From the NCBI RefSeq assembly GCF_001545035.1, contig NZ_FCOJ02000034.1, positions 1 to 64,000 of the forward strand: 64,000 nucleotides of DNA. Direction: 5' to 3'. How positions within the stretch are numbered: position 1 is the first letter of the stretch; the number at the start of each line of letters is the position of its first letter. Positions 52,860 through 61,606 of the stretch are shown here, in pieces. Source of the stretch: Caballeronia glebae (GTDB taxonomy: Bacteria > Pseudomonadota > Gammaproteobacteria > Burkholderiales > Burkholderiaceae). The position numbers and the translations under genes were made by a program. Below the pieces are notes generated by a model, which made no database searches, was not told the DNA's origin, and saw only the letters and a list, made by a program, of their open reading frames with translations.

Positions 52860-54050
52860 ATGACGAAGCCACTTCAGGGCATCCGCGTGCTCGAAATGGG
52901 TCAGCTCATCGCTGGGCCATTTGCAGGAAAGATGCTCGCTGAATTCGGCGCGCAGGTCACCAAAGTCGAACCCCCGGTTACGGGCGATCCCTTGCGCAAA
53001 TGGCGTCTCCTTCACGAAGGAACGTCGGTATGGTGGGCAGCACAGTCGCGCAACAAAGAATCGCTGACGCTTGATCTTCGCTCCCCGGAAGGACAGGACG
53101 TTATTCGCAAGCTCGTCGCAGACAGCGACGTACTCATTGAGAATTTCCGGCCGGGCACGCTCGAAGGCTGGGGCCTTGGCTGGGATGAATTGCATGCGCG
53201 GAACCCTGGTCTCATCATGCTGCGCGTATCGGGCTACGGTCAGACGGGACCTTACCGTGATCGTCCAGGCTTTGGCGTCGTCGCGGAAGCAATGGGCGGC
53301 TTGCGTCATCTGAGTGGCGAGCCAGGCCGCACGCCTGTGCGGGTGGGTATTTCAATTGGCGACTCGCTTTCCGCCCTGCACGGCGTGATCGGCATTTTGC
53401 TCGCGCTGCGGCACCGTGATCAGAACGGCGGAGAAGGCCAAATGATCGACGTCGCTCTCTATGAGTCGGTTTTCAACATGATGGAAAGCCTTCTCCCGGA
53501 ATACTCGACATTCGGCACAGTACGTCAGCCGGCCGGCAGCAGTCTGCCGGGCATCGCGCCCTCGAACGCTTACCGCTGCTCCGACGGCAAATATGCGCTG
53601 ATCGCCGGCAACGGTGACAGCATTTTCCGACGCCTCATGGACCTGATCGGACGCCGCGATCTCGGCGAAGATCCCGCGCTCGCGCAGAACGACGGTCGCG
53701 TGAAGAGCGTCGAGCGCATCGATGCGGCGATCGCTGAATGGACAAGCACTCAGACGCTCGAAAACGTCCTCGCCGCGCTCAATGAAGCACGCATCCCCGC
53801 GGGGAAGATTTACGACGTCGCGGACATTGCAGACGACCCTCACTACCGTGCGCGCGACATGATCCTTGAGACACAGCTGCCGGATGGCACGCCCGTGAAG
53901 GTGCCGGGCGTGGTACCGAAGCTGAGCGCAACGCCCGGTACGGTCGATACGTTGGCACCGACGCTTGGCGAGCATACGGACACAGTTCTCGGGCGGATCG
54001 GGATTGACACCCAAACCCGCGACGCCTGGCGCGCGCGCGGCATCATTTGA
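52860..54050 (+). CDS. CaiB/BaiF (class III) CoA-transferase
   Basis: 396 residues from ATG 52860 (CAGGAGACAACC upstream). The N-terminus reads LQGIRVLEMGQLIAGPFAGK and MLAEFGAQVTKVEPPVTGDP. The catalytic aspartate is expected at Asp168 in VGISIGDSLSALHG, followed by GEGQMIDVALYESVFNMMES. Class III enzymes move CoA between short-chain di- and hydroxy-acids via an Asp-acyl/CoA anhydride. With the HMG-CoA lyase gene starting 11 nt downstream, the likely role is activating a 3-hydroxydicarboxylic acid such as 3-hydroxy-3-methylglutarate, with succinyl-CoA as donor. Confidence 0.9.
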   Translation: MTKPLQGIRVLEMGQLIAGPFAGKMLAEFGAQVTKVEPPVTGDPLRKWRLLHEGTSVWWAAQSRNKESLTLDLRSPEGQDVIRKLVADSDVLIENFRPGTLEGWGLGWDELHARNPGLIMLRVSGYGQTGPYRDRPGFGVVAEAMGGLRHLSGEPGRTPVRVGISIGDSLSALHGVIGILLALRHRDQNGGEGQMIDVALYESVFNMMESLLPEYSTFGTVRQPAGSSLPGIAPSNAYRCSDGKYALIAGNGDSIFRRLMDLIGRRDLGEDPALAQNDGRVKSVERIDAAIAEWTSTQTLENVLAALNEARIPAGKIYDVADIADDPHYRARDMILETQLPDGTPVKVPGVVPKLSATPGTVDTLAPTLGEHTDTVLGRIGIDTQTRDAWRARGII

Positions 54051-54061
54051 AGGAGCGTGCC

Positions 54062-55030
54062 ATGAGCGGCAGCAAGCGTATCTATATTCACGAAGTCGCG
54101 ACTCGAGACGGCTTTCAAAATGAAGCACAATTTGTCGACACCGATGCGAAGATCGCCTTGATCGATCGTCTGAGCGCATGCGGGTACGCCAAGATCGAAA
54201 TCACCTCGTTCACCTCCCCGAAAGCCATTCCCGCGTTGCGTGATGCCGAAGCAGTGATGCACGGCATCGCCAGACACGATCGTGTTGTTTATACAGTTCT
54301 CGTGCCCAACATCAAGGGCGCCGAACGTGCATTGTCGTGCGGCGTGGATGAAGTCAACCTCGTGATGTCGGTAAGCGAGAGTCACAACCGCACGAATTTG
54401 CGCATGAACCGCGAGCAGTCGTTCGCGCAACTGCGCGATGTAATCAGCGTTGTAAAGCAGACTAACGTGGCCATCAATGTCTCCCTTTCTACAGCGATGG
54501 GCTGTCCGATGGAAGGCGACATCGCACAGGCAGAGGTTCTCGACTGGATGCAGCGCTTTGCTGATCTGGGCGTCCATGGCGTTACGCTTTGCGATACCAC
54601 GGGCATGGCCTTTCCTTCACAAGTTGGCGCGCTGTGCGCGGCCGCCACAAAGCGCTTCTCCACGTTGGATCTCACTTTACATTTCCACAACACCCGCGGT
54701 ATGGCACTCGCGAATACGCTGGCCGCCCTGGATGCGGGGATCGATAGGTTTGATGCTTCACTCGGCGGCCTTGGCGGCTGCCCGTACGCACCCGGTGCGA
54801 CGGGAAATGTTTGCACCGAAGAGCTGGTGCATATGCTGGAACTGGATGGTTACGATACGCGCGTCGATTTAAAGGCTTTGCTCTCTGCGTCGGCTTTGCT
54901 TCCGAGCCTCATTGGCCACGACGTGCCAAGCCAATTGCTGAAATCTGGACAGCGACTTGACCTGCACGCCATCCCCTGCGTCTCAAGTGACGGCCTTCCA
55001 GAGCAACGTGCCTTTGCTGAGAAAGCGTGA
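54062..55030 (+). CDS. Hydroxymethylglutaryl-CoA lyase family protein
   Basis: 322 residues from ATG 54062 (GAAGGAGCGTGCC upstream). DRE-TIM metallolyase features: HEVATRDGFQNE with the catalytic Arg-Asp, ITSFTSPKAIPALRDAE, NVSLSTAMGCPMEG, LHFHNTRGMALANTLAALDA with the metal His-x-His, and ASLGGLGGCPYAPGATGN with active-site Cys240. It cleaves HMG-CoA to acetyl-CoA and acetoacetate, or a close homologue. Pairing with a CoA-transferase rather than with leucine-pathway genes suggests free-acid catabolism. Confidence 0.92.
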   Translation: MSGSKRIYIHEVATRDGFQNEAQFVDTDAKIALIDRLSACGYAKIEITSFTSPKAIPALRDAEAVMHGIARHDRVVYTVLVPNIKGAERALSCGVDEVNLVMSVSESHNRTNLRMNREQSFAQLRDVISVVKQTNVAINVSLSTAMGCPMEGDIAQAEVLDWMQRFADLGVHGVTLCDTTGMAFPSQVGALCAAATKRFSTLDLTLHFHNTRGMALANTLAALDAGIDRFDASLGGLGGCPYAPGATGNVCTEELVHMLELDGYDTRVDLKALLSASALLPSLIGHDVPSQLLKSGQRLDLHAIPCVSSDGLPEQRAFAEKA

Positions 55031-55031
55031 A

Positions 55032-55418
55032 ATGCCGCTTATCGATCACCTTGACCATCTTGTGATGACCTGCATCGACGTACGTACTACGACTCGCTTT
55101 TACGTCGAAGTCCTCCAAATGCAGGTGGAAACATTCGGCGAAGGACGCACGGCCCTGCGCTTTGGCGACCAGAAGATTAACTTGCACCAGCGAGGCGCTG
55201 AGTTCGCACCAAGGGCGCATCTTCCCGTCCCCGGAGCGCTTGATCTTTGCTTCATGGCCGCGGTACCGCTCGTGGATGTTGTTACTCATCTAAAGCGCTG
55301 TAATTGGCCAATTGTTGAGGGCCCCGTCATTCGCACGGGAGCCACAAAAAAGATCCGGTCGATCTACGTTCGCGACCCGGATTTAAACCTTGTTGAAATT
55401 TCCGTACCGATCGAGTGA
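55032..55418 (+). CDS. VOC-family metalloprotein (glyoxalase/dioxygenase fold)
   Basis: 128 residues from ATG 55032, immediately after the lyase stop (1 nt). Two beta-alpha-beta-beta-beta modules: LIDHLDHLVMTCIDVRTTTR, FYVEVLQMQ, and LDLCFMAAVPLVDVVTHLKR, SIYVRDPDLNLVEISVP. Metal ligands expected at His10 and Glu near 124. Similar single-domain proteins (STM3117-like) lie in lactoylglutathione-type and catabolic clusters. Probably an isomerase or epimerase assisting the pathway; reaction not determinable. Confidence 0.85.
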   Translation: MPLIDHLDHLVMTCIDVRTTTRFYVEVLQMQVETFGEGRTALRFGDQKINLHQRGAEFAPRAHLPVPGALDLCFMAAVPLVDVVTHLKRCNWPIVEGPVIRTGATKKIRSIYVRDPDLNLVEISVPIE

Positions 55419-55422
55419 AGCG

Positions 55423-56436
55423 ATGGAACACTACCCTCTTTCCCGTGACTTCCAAGTGACGTTCGACGATTTGCGAGTCGTGGCACGAGGCCTGACGCGG
55501 CCGGAATGCGTTCTTGCGCTCGACAACGACACCTTAATTGCAGCGCACGGCGCGGGCGGCTATTCAGTCGTGACCTCAGACGGCGCCGTCTCCCATCGCC
55601 TGATCGATTCCGAGACCAACTTCGCTCGCACCTATGTGCCCAACGGGATCGCGCTTGCACAGGACGGCCGAGTGCTTTTCGCCGATCTTGGGAAAACCCA
55701 CGGCGGACTTTTTTCCGTTGACCGTCGCGGCCAGATGGACACCGTGCTGGACGCGGTCGACGGAGTGCCACTTCCGCCAAGCAACTTCTTGACCGAAGAT
55801 GAATATCGTGTGCTCTGGTTCACCGTCAGCACCCGCAAAATCCCCCGAAGCCAAGCTTGGAATCACGAAGTTACCGACGGCTTCATTGGCGTGATCGATG
55901 CTGCGGGGGCCCGCATCGTGGCAGACGGCCTCGGCTACACAAATGAAGTCGCGATTTCTCCAGATCGACGATGGCTCTATGTCAACGAGACGTACGCTCA
56001 ACGCGTGAGCCGTTTTCCGCTTCTCGGCACTCCGACTGCTCCGGTACTTGGGACTCGCGAGACAGTAGCGACGCTGAACGGGGCAGATCTTCCCGACGGG
56101 CTTGCATTCGATGTGCACGGTGGACTGTGGCTGACATGTATCGCAAGTAACCGCGTGTTGCTTGTGCGCCCAGATGGCGATGTCCAAATCATCCTCGCCG
56201 ACACCGACTACGACCACGCCCGGCTAGTCGCTCGACGCGCGCGCGAGGCGACGCTACAGCATGCAGACATGCAGACGGCTGGAAAGTCCCGTCTCGGTAA
56301 CGTATCCAGCATCGCGTTCGGAGGTCGCTCGATGTGCACCGCCTACCTCGGCTGTCTCCTCGACGACTGCATCCGCTCATTCGAGAGCCCGGTCGCCGGC
56401 CTTCCATTGCCTCACCGAACGCGCCGCGTTGCCTGA
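55423..56436 (+). CDS. SMP-30/gluconolactonase-like beta-propeller lactonase
   Basis: 337 residues from ATG 55423 (GAGTGAAGCG upstream). Six-bladed propeller signatures: GLTRPECVLALDND with the metal-binding Glu, YVPNGIALAQDGRVLFADLG, LGYTNEVAISPDRRWLYVNE with metal Asn, and DLPDGLAFDVHGGLWLTCIA with the catalytic Asp. It presumably hydrolyses a sugar-acid or hydroxy-acid lactone in the cytoplasm. Four bases separate it from the VOC gene. The C-terminal ~60 residues after the last blade are an extension often seen in this subgroup. Confidence 0.88.
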   Translation: MEHYPLSRDFQVTFDDLRVVARGLTRPECVLALDNDTLIAAHGAGGYSVVTSDGAVSHRLIDSETNFARTYVPNGIALAQDGRVLFADLGKTHGGLFSVDRRGQMDTVLDAVDGVPLPPSNFLTEDEYRVLWFTVSTRKIPRSQAWNHEVTDGFIGVIDAAGARIVADGLGYTNEVAISPDRRWLYVNETYAQRVSRFPLLGTPTAPVLGTRETVATLNGADLPDGLAFDVHGGLWLTCIASNRVLLVRPDGDVQIILADTDYDHARLVARRAREATLQHADMQTAGKSRLGNVSSIAFGGRSMCTAYLGCLLDDCIRSFESPVAGLPLPHRTRRVA

Positions 56437-56507
56437 AAGTACATAACCATTGATCGCAAAAGCCCGAGAGCGTAGCCGATCCCACACTGACTTCGCAGGA
56501 GACAGGC

Positions 56508-57830
56508 ATGACAGACATTGAATCGCGGACCATGCGCAAAATTTTGCGCCGCTTTGCCCCCCTTCTAACCATCTGCTTCGTAGTTGCCTTTTTGGATCGC
56601 GTGAATGTCGGTTTCGCCGCTCTTACGATGAACCGTGACCTCGGACTTTCCGCTTCTGCTTTCGGTCTTGCAGCGGGGCTATTCTTCGTCAGCTATTTTG
56701 TTTTCGAAGTTCCTTCGAACATCTTGCTCGAGCGGGTCGGAGCGCGGCGCTGGATTGCTCGCATCATGTTCACATGGGGTTTGTGCTCGGCAGCAACTGC
56801 CTTTGTGCAAGGCGAGTGGTCTTTCTACGTTGTGCGGGTGCTGCTTGGCGCGGCAGAAGCCGGTTTCTTTCCAGGCGTTGTGTTCTTCCTTACGCTGTGG
56901 GTCCCAGCGACCTATCGCGCCCGCGTGATCGGCCGCTTCATGGCCGCGATGCCGCTCGCTAGCGTGATTGGCTCGCCCCTGTCAGGCTATTTAATGAGCC
57001 TTCACGGATGGCTCGGCCTTGCGGGCTGGCAGATCATGTTTCTCCTCGAGGCGGTGCCCTCACTCGTGCTCGCTCTTGTGGTACTGCGCGTGTTGCGCGA
57101 TTCACCGAAGGATGCCGAATGGCTTGACGATAGCGAGCGAGCCTGGCTTGAGTCAACGCTTGCTGATGAACGCCAGAATCGCGTGACTGCTGTGGAACAT
57201 GGCGTGTTGAATTTGTTAAAGAGCCCGGTGATCCTGTTCACCGCCGCTGCTTACTTCGGCGTAACAGGTTTCAACTATGGGCTGAGTTTTTTCCTGCCTC
57301 AGATCGTTCGAGCTTTTGACCTCAGCATCCAGCAAGTCGGATTCGTTAGCGCGCTTCCCTTTATCGCTGGTGCTATCGGGATGATCGTCGTGGGCCGTCA
57401 TTCAGATCGCACTAACGAGCGCCGCTACCATCTACTGCTTCCTCTTGCCTTGGCAGTGATCGGTCTTGCGGGATCGACGCTTGTGACAGCCCCTGTGGGA
57501 AAGCTTGCGTTACTGTGCCTTGCTGCTTTTGGCGTTTTCTCTGCTCTGCCTGTTTTTTGGGTTGTCGCACCGCGTCTTCTTGGACCGGCAGCAGCGGCAG
57601 CGGGTATTGCGTTGATCAACTCGCTTGGCAACCTGTCAGGATTTGTTAATCCCTATGCAGTGGGATTGATTAAAGATGCAACCGGAAGTTTTAACGGCGG
57701 CCTTCAACTCATCGCCGCTTTTGGAACGCTTGCGTTGATTATTCTGTTCTTCGTTACAACGCGCATCGCAAAAAGAGACAGAGGTGAGCATTCCGCCTCA
57801 TCGTCTGTCCCATATAAGACCGAAAGCTAG
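56508..57830 (+). CDS. MFS transporter, ACS family
   Basis: 440 residues from ATG 56508 (GCAGGAGACAGGC upstream). Twelve helices; TM1 LLTICFVVAFLDRVNVGFAA, the TM2-3 loop FEVPSNILLERVGARRWIAR and TM4-5 GFFPGVVFFLTLWVPATYRA are the ACS pattern also seen in the 47310 transporter, a paralogue. It probably imports the acid or lactone handled by the CoA-transferase/lyase/lactonase genes immediately upstream. Confidence 0.92.
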   Translation: MTDIESRTMRKILRRFAPLLTICFVVAFLDRVNVGFAALTMNRDLGLSASAFGLAAGLFFVSYFVFEVPSNILLERVGARRWIARIMFTWGLCSAATAFVQGEWSFYVVRVLLGAAEAGFFPGVVFFLTLWVPATYRARVIGRFMAAMPLASVIGSPLSGYLMSLHGWLGLAGWQIMFLLEAVPSLVLALVVLRVLRDSPKDAEWLDDSERAWLESTLADERQNRVTAVEHGVLNLLKSPVILFTAAAYFGVTGFNYGLSFFLPQIVRAFDLSIQQVGFVSALPFIAGAIGMIVVGRHSDRTNERRYHLLLPLALAVIGLAGSTLVTAPVGKLALLCLAAFGVFSALPVFWVVAPRLLGPAAAAAGIALINSLGNLSGFVNPYAVGLIKDATGSFNGGLQLIAAFGTLALIILFFVTTRIAKRDRGEHSASSSVPYKTES

Positions 57831-58093
57831 AGCAAACGCATCCTTAGAGCAAGCCCCCGCGCATTGTAAGCACAACGGCTATTCAGCAGAGCCTCTCGCG
57901 CGGCATTCTGGGATTAAGCGAATGCCGGTAGATCTTGTCGCTGCCAGCGCTGCGCAGCGCGGGGATGAACGCATTCTAAAGGCGCGAATGACCATTTAGG
58001 TTTTGACGTAAGTTGCCTAAGTAATCACCCCGACGTGGCAAGCGGAGCATAAGCCGACCCACACTTAATCAAGCATTATCGAAGGAGACAGTA

Positions 58094-59407
58094 ATGACTA
58101 TTTCCACCTCTGTGTCGGCCGCGCCCGAGCCTGTGGTACAGCCACGCAAGCGCTGGTATCGCCACCTCTACGTGCAGGTTCTGATTGCTGTAATCATCGG
58201 CATTCTGCTGGGGCATTTCTATCCGTCGGTCGGCACAGCGATGAAGCCGCTCGGCGACAACTTTCTTAAGCTGATCAAGCTGATGGTTGCGCCGCTGATC
58301 TTCTGCACAGTGGTTCATGGCATCGCCAGCATGAGTGATATCAAGGCTGTCGGCCGCGTGGGCGTGAAGTCGCTGATTTATTTTGAGGTGATGACGACGT
58401 TGGCGCTCGCAATTGGGCTAATCGCGGTCAACTTGATGAAGCCTGGTACGGGGATGCACATCGATCCGAGCACTCTTGATGTCTCTTCCATTGCAGCCTA
58501 CACAAAAGCCGCCCACGATCAGACCGTCACGGGATTCCTTTCGCACATCATTCCATCGACAGTCTTCGGAGCGTTCGCAGAGGGCGACATTCTCCAGGTC
58601 CTATTCATTTCGATAATCTTTGCGTTCGGTCTGCAGATGCTCGGCGAGCGCGGAAAACCGCTTCTTTCGGTGATCGATGCAGGCGCGAATACTTTCTTCA
58701 ACATGGTGCGCATCGTAATGTACGTCTCGCCCATCGGTGCATTTGGGGCGATCGCGTTCACGATCGGAAAGTACGGTGTGACATCGCTTGCTTCCTACGG
58801 ACAGCTTCTGTTTACATACTACACGACGGGCGTGATTTTTGTGGTCGTCGTACTCGGCTTGGTCTGTCGGCTTGCTGGCTTCAGCCTGTTCGCCTTTCTT
58901 CGGTACATCCGGGAAGAATTGCTGATCGTTCTGGGGACCTCGTCGTCTGAGTCTGCGCTACCCCGCTTGATGTTGAAGCTAGAAAGGCTTGGATGCGAAA
59001 AGTCCGTCGTCGGGCTCGTTGTTCCGGCAGGGTACTCGTTCAATCTGGACGGGAGCTGCATCAATATGACGGTACTTGCGATGTTCATTGCGCAGGCGAC
59101 GGACAGCGCCTTGAGCCTTGGACATCAAATAACCCTCTTAGTGGTGCTGCTGCTTACTTCGAAGGGTGCGGCAAGCGTCAGCGGGGGAGCCTTTATTGTG
59201 CTCGCAGCTACGCTCAGCTCCGTGCCCGGCATACCGGTCGCAGGTCTCGTCCTCGTTCTTGGCGTGTATCGCTTCATTTCTGAGGGCGGTGCGATCATCA
59301 ATGTCATTGGCAACGGAATCGCGACGATCGTCGTTGCGAAGTGGGAAAAAGCTCTCGATAAAGATGTGTTTCGTACACAGCTAGCGCAAGGACCTGGTGA
59401 CGATTGA
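58094..59407 (+). CDS. dctA: C4-dicarboxylate:cation symporter DctA
   Basis: 437 residues from ATG 58094 (GAAGGAGACAGTA upstream). DAACS-family transporter: LYVQVLIAVIIGILLGHFYP, LIKLMVAPLIFCTVVHGIAS, LIVLGTSSSESALPRLMLKL (the serine-rich re-entrant loop), VVPAGYSFNLDGSCINMTVL and LLTSKGAASVSGGAFIVLAA. It carries succinate, fumarate, malate and similar dicarboxylates inward with Na+ or H+. Set within sugar-acid genes, it may take up a dicarboxylic intermediate such as tartrate. Followed by a hairpin at 59416. Confidence 0.93.
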   Translation: MTISTSVSAAPEPVVQPRKRWYRHLYVQVLIAVIIGILLGHFYPSVGTAMKPLGDNFLKLIKLMVAPLIFCTVVHGIASMSDIKAVGRVGVKSLIYFEVMTTLALAIGLIAVNLMKPGTGMHIDPSTLDVSSIAAYTKAAHDQTVTGFLSHIIPSTVFGAFAEGDILQVLFISIIFAFGLQMLGERGKPLLSVIDAGANTFFNMVRIVMYVSPIGAFGAIAFTIGKYGVTSLASYGQLLFTYYTTGVIFVVVVLGLVCRLAGFSLFAFLRYIREELLIVLGTSSSESALPRLMLKLERLGCEKSVVGLVVPAGYSFNLDGSCINMTVLAMFIAQATDSALSLGHQITLLVVLLLTSKGAASVSGGAFIVLAATLSSVPGIPVAGLVLVLGVYRFISEGGAIINVIGNGIATIVVAKWEKALDKDVFRTQLAQGPGDD

Positions 59408-59415
59408 ACCGCCAT

Positions 59416-59436
59416 GTGCCGGACTTGATCCGGCAC
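59416..59436 (+). terminator. Putative terminator hairpin after dctA
   Basis: GTGCCGGA and TCCGGCAC form a perfect 8-bp stem around CTTGA, nine bases after the dctA stop. The downstream T-tract is weak, so termination may be partial. Confidence 0.5.
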
Positions 59437-59585
59437 GCCATTACCGGACCGGTGCCCTGAACCTCGAAGGCCTAGCGCCCACGCAACCTCTCCTTCTCAT
59501 AGCGTAGCAAGATCGCCAATAAAACCGCTTCGTCGTCTCAATAGTCGATGCACATATCTGAACAAAACAGAGTCTTGGAATAAAC

Positions 59586-60608
59586 ATGCGTCCTCAATCT
59601 GCTTCACTTAAAGTAGTCTTTCTTGACCGTTCAACTATCCCTGCCTCGACAAAACTTAAGGAACTACCATTTCCCCACGCCTTAGAGGTGTTCGAATCGA
59701 CCGCTCCCGATCAGTTGCTGGACCGGATTAGCGACGCGGACATAGTTATCACTAACAAAGTGAAATTGAACGGAGAAGCACTGAAGCAAGCGAAAAACTT
59801 GAGATTGATTGCGATAGCCGCAACCGGGACCGACAATGTTGATCTTGGGACCTGCAATGAGATGGGAATAGCGGCATGCAACGTGCGGGAATACGCGGGT
59901 CACACTGTTCCGGAACACACCTTTGCTTTAATTTTTGCACTTCGTCGAAGCTTGGTTGCATACCGAACAGCCGTGCAAGCGGGTCGTTGGCAAGAGTCGG
60001 GGCAGTTTTGCTTTTTTGATTTTCCTATCAAAGATCTGGCTGGGTCCACACTGGGCATCATTGGGGATGGGGTCCTAGGAAAGGCGACCGCAGCAATTGG
60101 AAGGTCGCTTGGACTGAATGTCTTATTCGCCGCGTTCAAAGGTCGCGATGACATGGGCATGCTCTATACCCCCTTCGAGAGGGTCCTCGAGGAATCAGAC
60201 ATCATCACGCTTCATTGCCCGCTCAATAGCGAGACACGCGACCTTATTAGCGACGCCGAATTCGCAAAGATGAAGCGGCAACCCCTGCTGATCAATACGG
60301 CGCGTGGCGGGCTCGTCAATGAAGCGGCACTAGTCAAAGCCCTCAAATCCAACACCGTCTCTGGTGCAGGGTTCGACGTGGTTACCGAAGAACCACTTCC
60401 GGCTGGCAATCCACTGCACGAGGTGCTTGACCACCCCAGCTTCATCCTAACTCCTCACGTTGCGTGGGCGAGTGAGCAGGCTATTCAAACCTTGGCCGAC
60501 CAACTCATGGATAAGATTGCGGCCTTCGTACGCGGCGCGCCTTCCAATATCGTCAATAGGCCACGCCTACAAGCTGTAGAGAGCGTGCAAGTGGGTGGCG
60601 ACCGATGA
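59586..60608 (+). CDS. D-isomer-specific 2-hydroxyacid dehydrogenase (glycerate/hydroxypyruvate type)
   Basis: 340 residues from ATG 59586. NAD-binding GIIGDGVLGKATAAIG, catalytic Arg in NTARGGLVNEAALV, Glu in EEPLPAGNPLHEV and His in LTPHVAWASEQAI. AATGTDNVDLGTCNEMGIAA and the YAGHTVPEHTFAL segment fit the glycerate dehydrogenase subgroup. The second glycine of the GxGxxG motif is kept (G-D-G-V-L-G). Likely reduces a 2-oxo acid such as hydroxypyruvate or tartronate semialdehyde-related product. Followed by a second dehydrogenase gene 70 nt downstream. Confidence 0.9.
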   Translation: MRPQSASLKVVFLDRSTIPASTKLKELPFPHALEVFESTAPDQLLDRISDADIVITNKVKLNGEALKQAKNLRLIAIAATGTDNVDLGTCNEMGIAACNVREYAGHTVPEHTFALIFALRRSLVAYRTAVQAGRWQESGQFCFFDFPIKDLAGSTLGIIGDGVLGKATAAIGRSLGLNVLFAAFKGRDDMGMLYTPFERVLEESDIITLHCPLNSETRDLISDAEFAKMKRQPLLINTARGGLVNEAALVKALKSNTVSGAGFDVVTEEPLPAGNPLHEVLDHPSFILTPHVAWASEQAIQTLADQLMDKIAAFVRGAPSNIVNRPRLQAVESVQVGGDR

Positions 60609-60678
60609 ACACCCATTTGGGCCACTTCCGCCTCACAACTTGTACCCCCATAAATGACATATCGGAATGGACTGAATT

Positions 60679-61605
60679 ATGACATCCCAGGAATCTAAGC
60701 GCACGATTGTGGGCTTCATCGGGCTCGGCCAGATGGGTAAGCCGATGGCCTTGCGTCTTCTTAACGCGGATACCGAATTGCGCGTGACGTCGAAAATACA
60801 AGATGCCTATGCTGAGTTACAGGCTGCCGGCGCCACGACTGTCGATTCGCTCGCCGGCCTCTCAGACGCCGAAATCGTGTTGCTGAGTTTGCCTGGCACC
60901 GCGGCCGTCCTCGAAGTCCTATTTGGCGATGGAGGCCTAGCGAGCAAGCTGCGGCCCGGCTCTATTGTCGTAGATACCAGCACGATGGAGCACGGCGCAA
61001 CTCTAGATATCCACTCCCGCCTGGCGTCGGCAAACATACGCTTTCTCGATGCTCCCGTTTCCGGGATGCAATCGCGCGCCGAAGACGGTTCATTGACCGT
61101 TATGTGTGGTGGTTCGCTGGAAGTTTTTGAAACAGTGCATCCGTGGCTCGCGCGCATGGGTAACAACGTCCTCTACATGGGCGAGGCTGGCAGTGGCCAG
61201 CTAACAAAACTAGTCAATCAGTTGCTCTTCGATATCAACTGCGCGGCGCTTGCTGAAATCCTTCCCATGTCGCGACGCATGGGCCTTGACCCGGAAAAGA
61301 TCGCGTCTGTTATCAACAGCGGTACCGGACGAAGTTACGCATCGGAGTTCTTCCTTCCCCGAATCTTGAGCCGCCATTTCAGCGATGGCTACCCGCTCCA
61401 AGCGGCCTACAAGGACCTTGTCAGCGCGGCTGAATTAGGCGCGCGCCATTGCATCCCGATGCCCGTGCTTGCCGCAGCAACAGCAACTTACCAGATGAGC
61501 CTTTTAACCGGCAACCAAGCCACCGATAAGGGTTCGATGACACGATTTTTTGAAGACATGCTGGGCGTGCAATTTAGCGCCGCAGCTTCTCACACGGAGA
61601 AATAA
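60679..61605 (+). CDS. Beta-hydroxyacid dehydrogenase (GarR/3-hydroxyisobutyrate dehydrogenase family)
   Basis: 308 residues from ATG 60679. N-terminal Rossmann motif VGFIGLGQMGKPMALRLL, substrate-binding DAPVSGMQSRAEDGSLTVMC and the catalytic Lys in GSGQLTKLVNQLL. It interconverts a 3-hydroxy acid and semialdehyde, for example D-glycerate and tartronate semialdehyde. Overall length fits the family. The following IlvD-type gene starts 1 nt after the stop, implying one transcript. Confidence 0.9.
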   Translation: MTSQESKRTIVGFIGLGQMGKPMALRLLNADTELRVTSKIQDAYAELQAAGATTVDSLAGLSDAEIVLLSLPGTAAVLEVLFGDGGLASKLRPGSIVVDTSTMEHGATLDIHSRLASANIRFLDAPVSGMQSRAEDGSLTVMCGGSLEVFETVHPWLARMGNNVLYMGEAGSGQLTKLVNQLLFDINCAALAEILPMSRRMGLDPEKIASVINSGTGRSYASEFFLPRILSRHFSDGYPLQAAYKDLVSAAELGARHCIPMPVLAAATATYQMSLLTGNQATDKGSMTRFFEDMLGVQFSAAASHTEK

Positions 61606-61606
61606 G

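Noticed and set aside
58038..58056. Possible sigma-54 promoter upstream of dctA (TGGCA...GCA)
   Set aside because: The GG-to-GC spacing is 10 rather than the required 12 bases.
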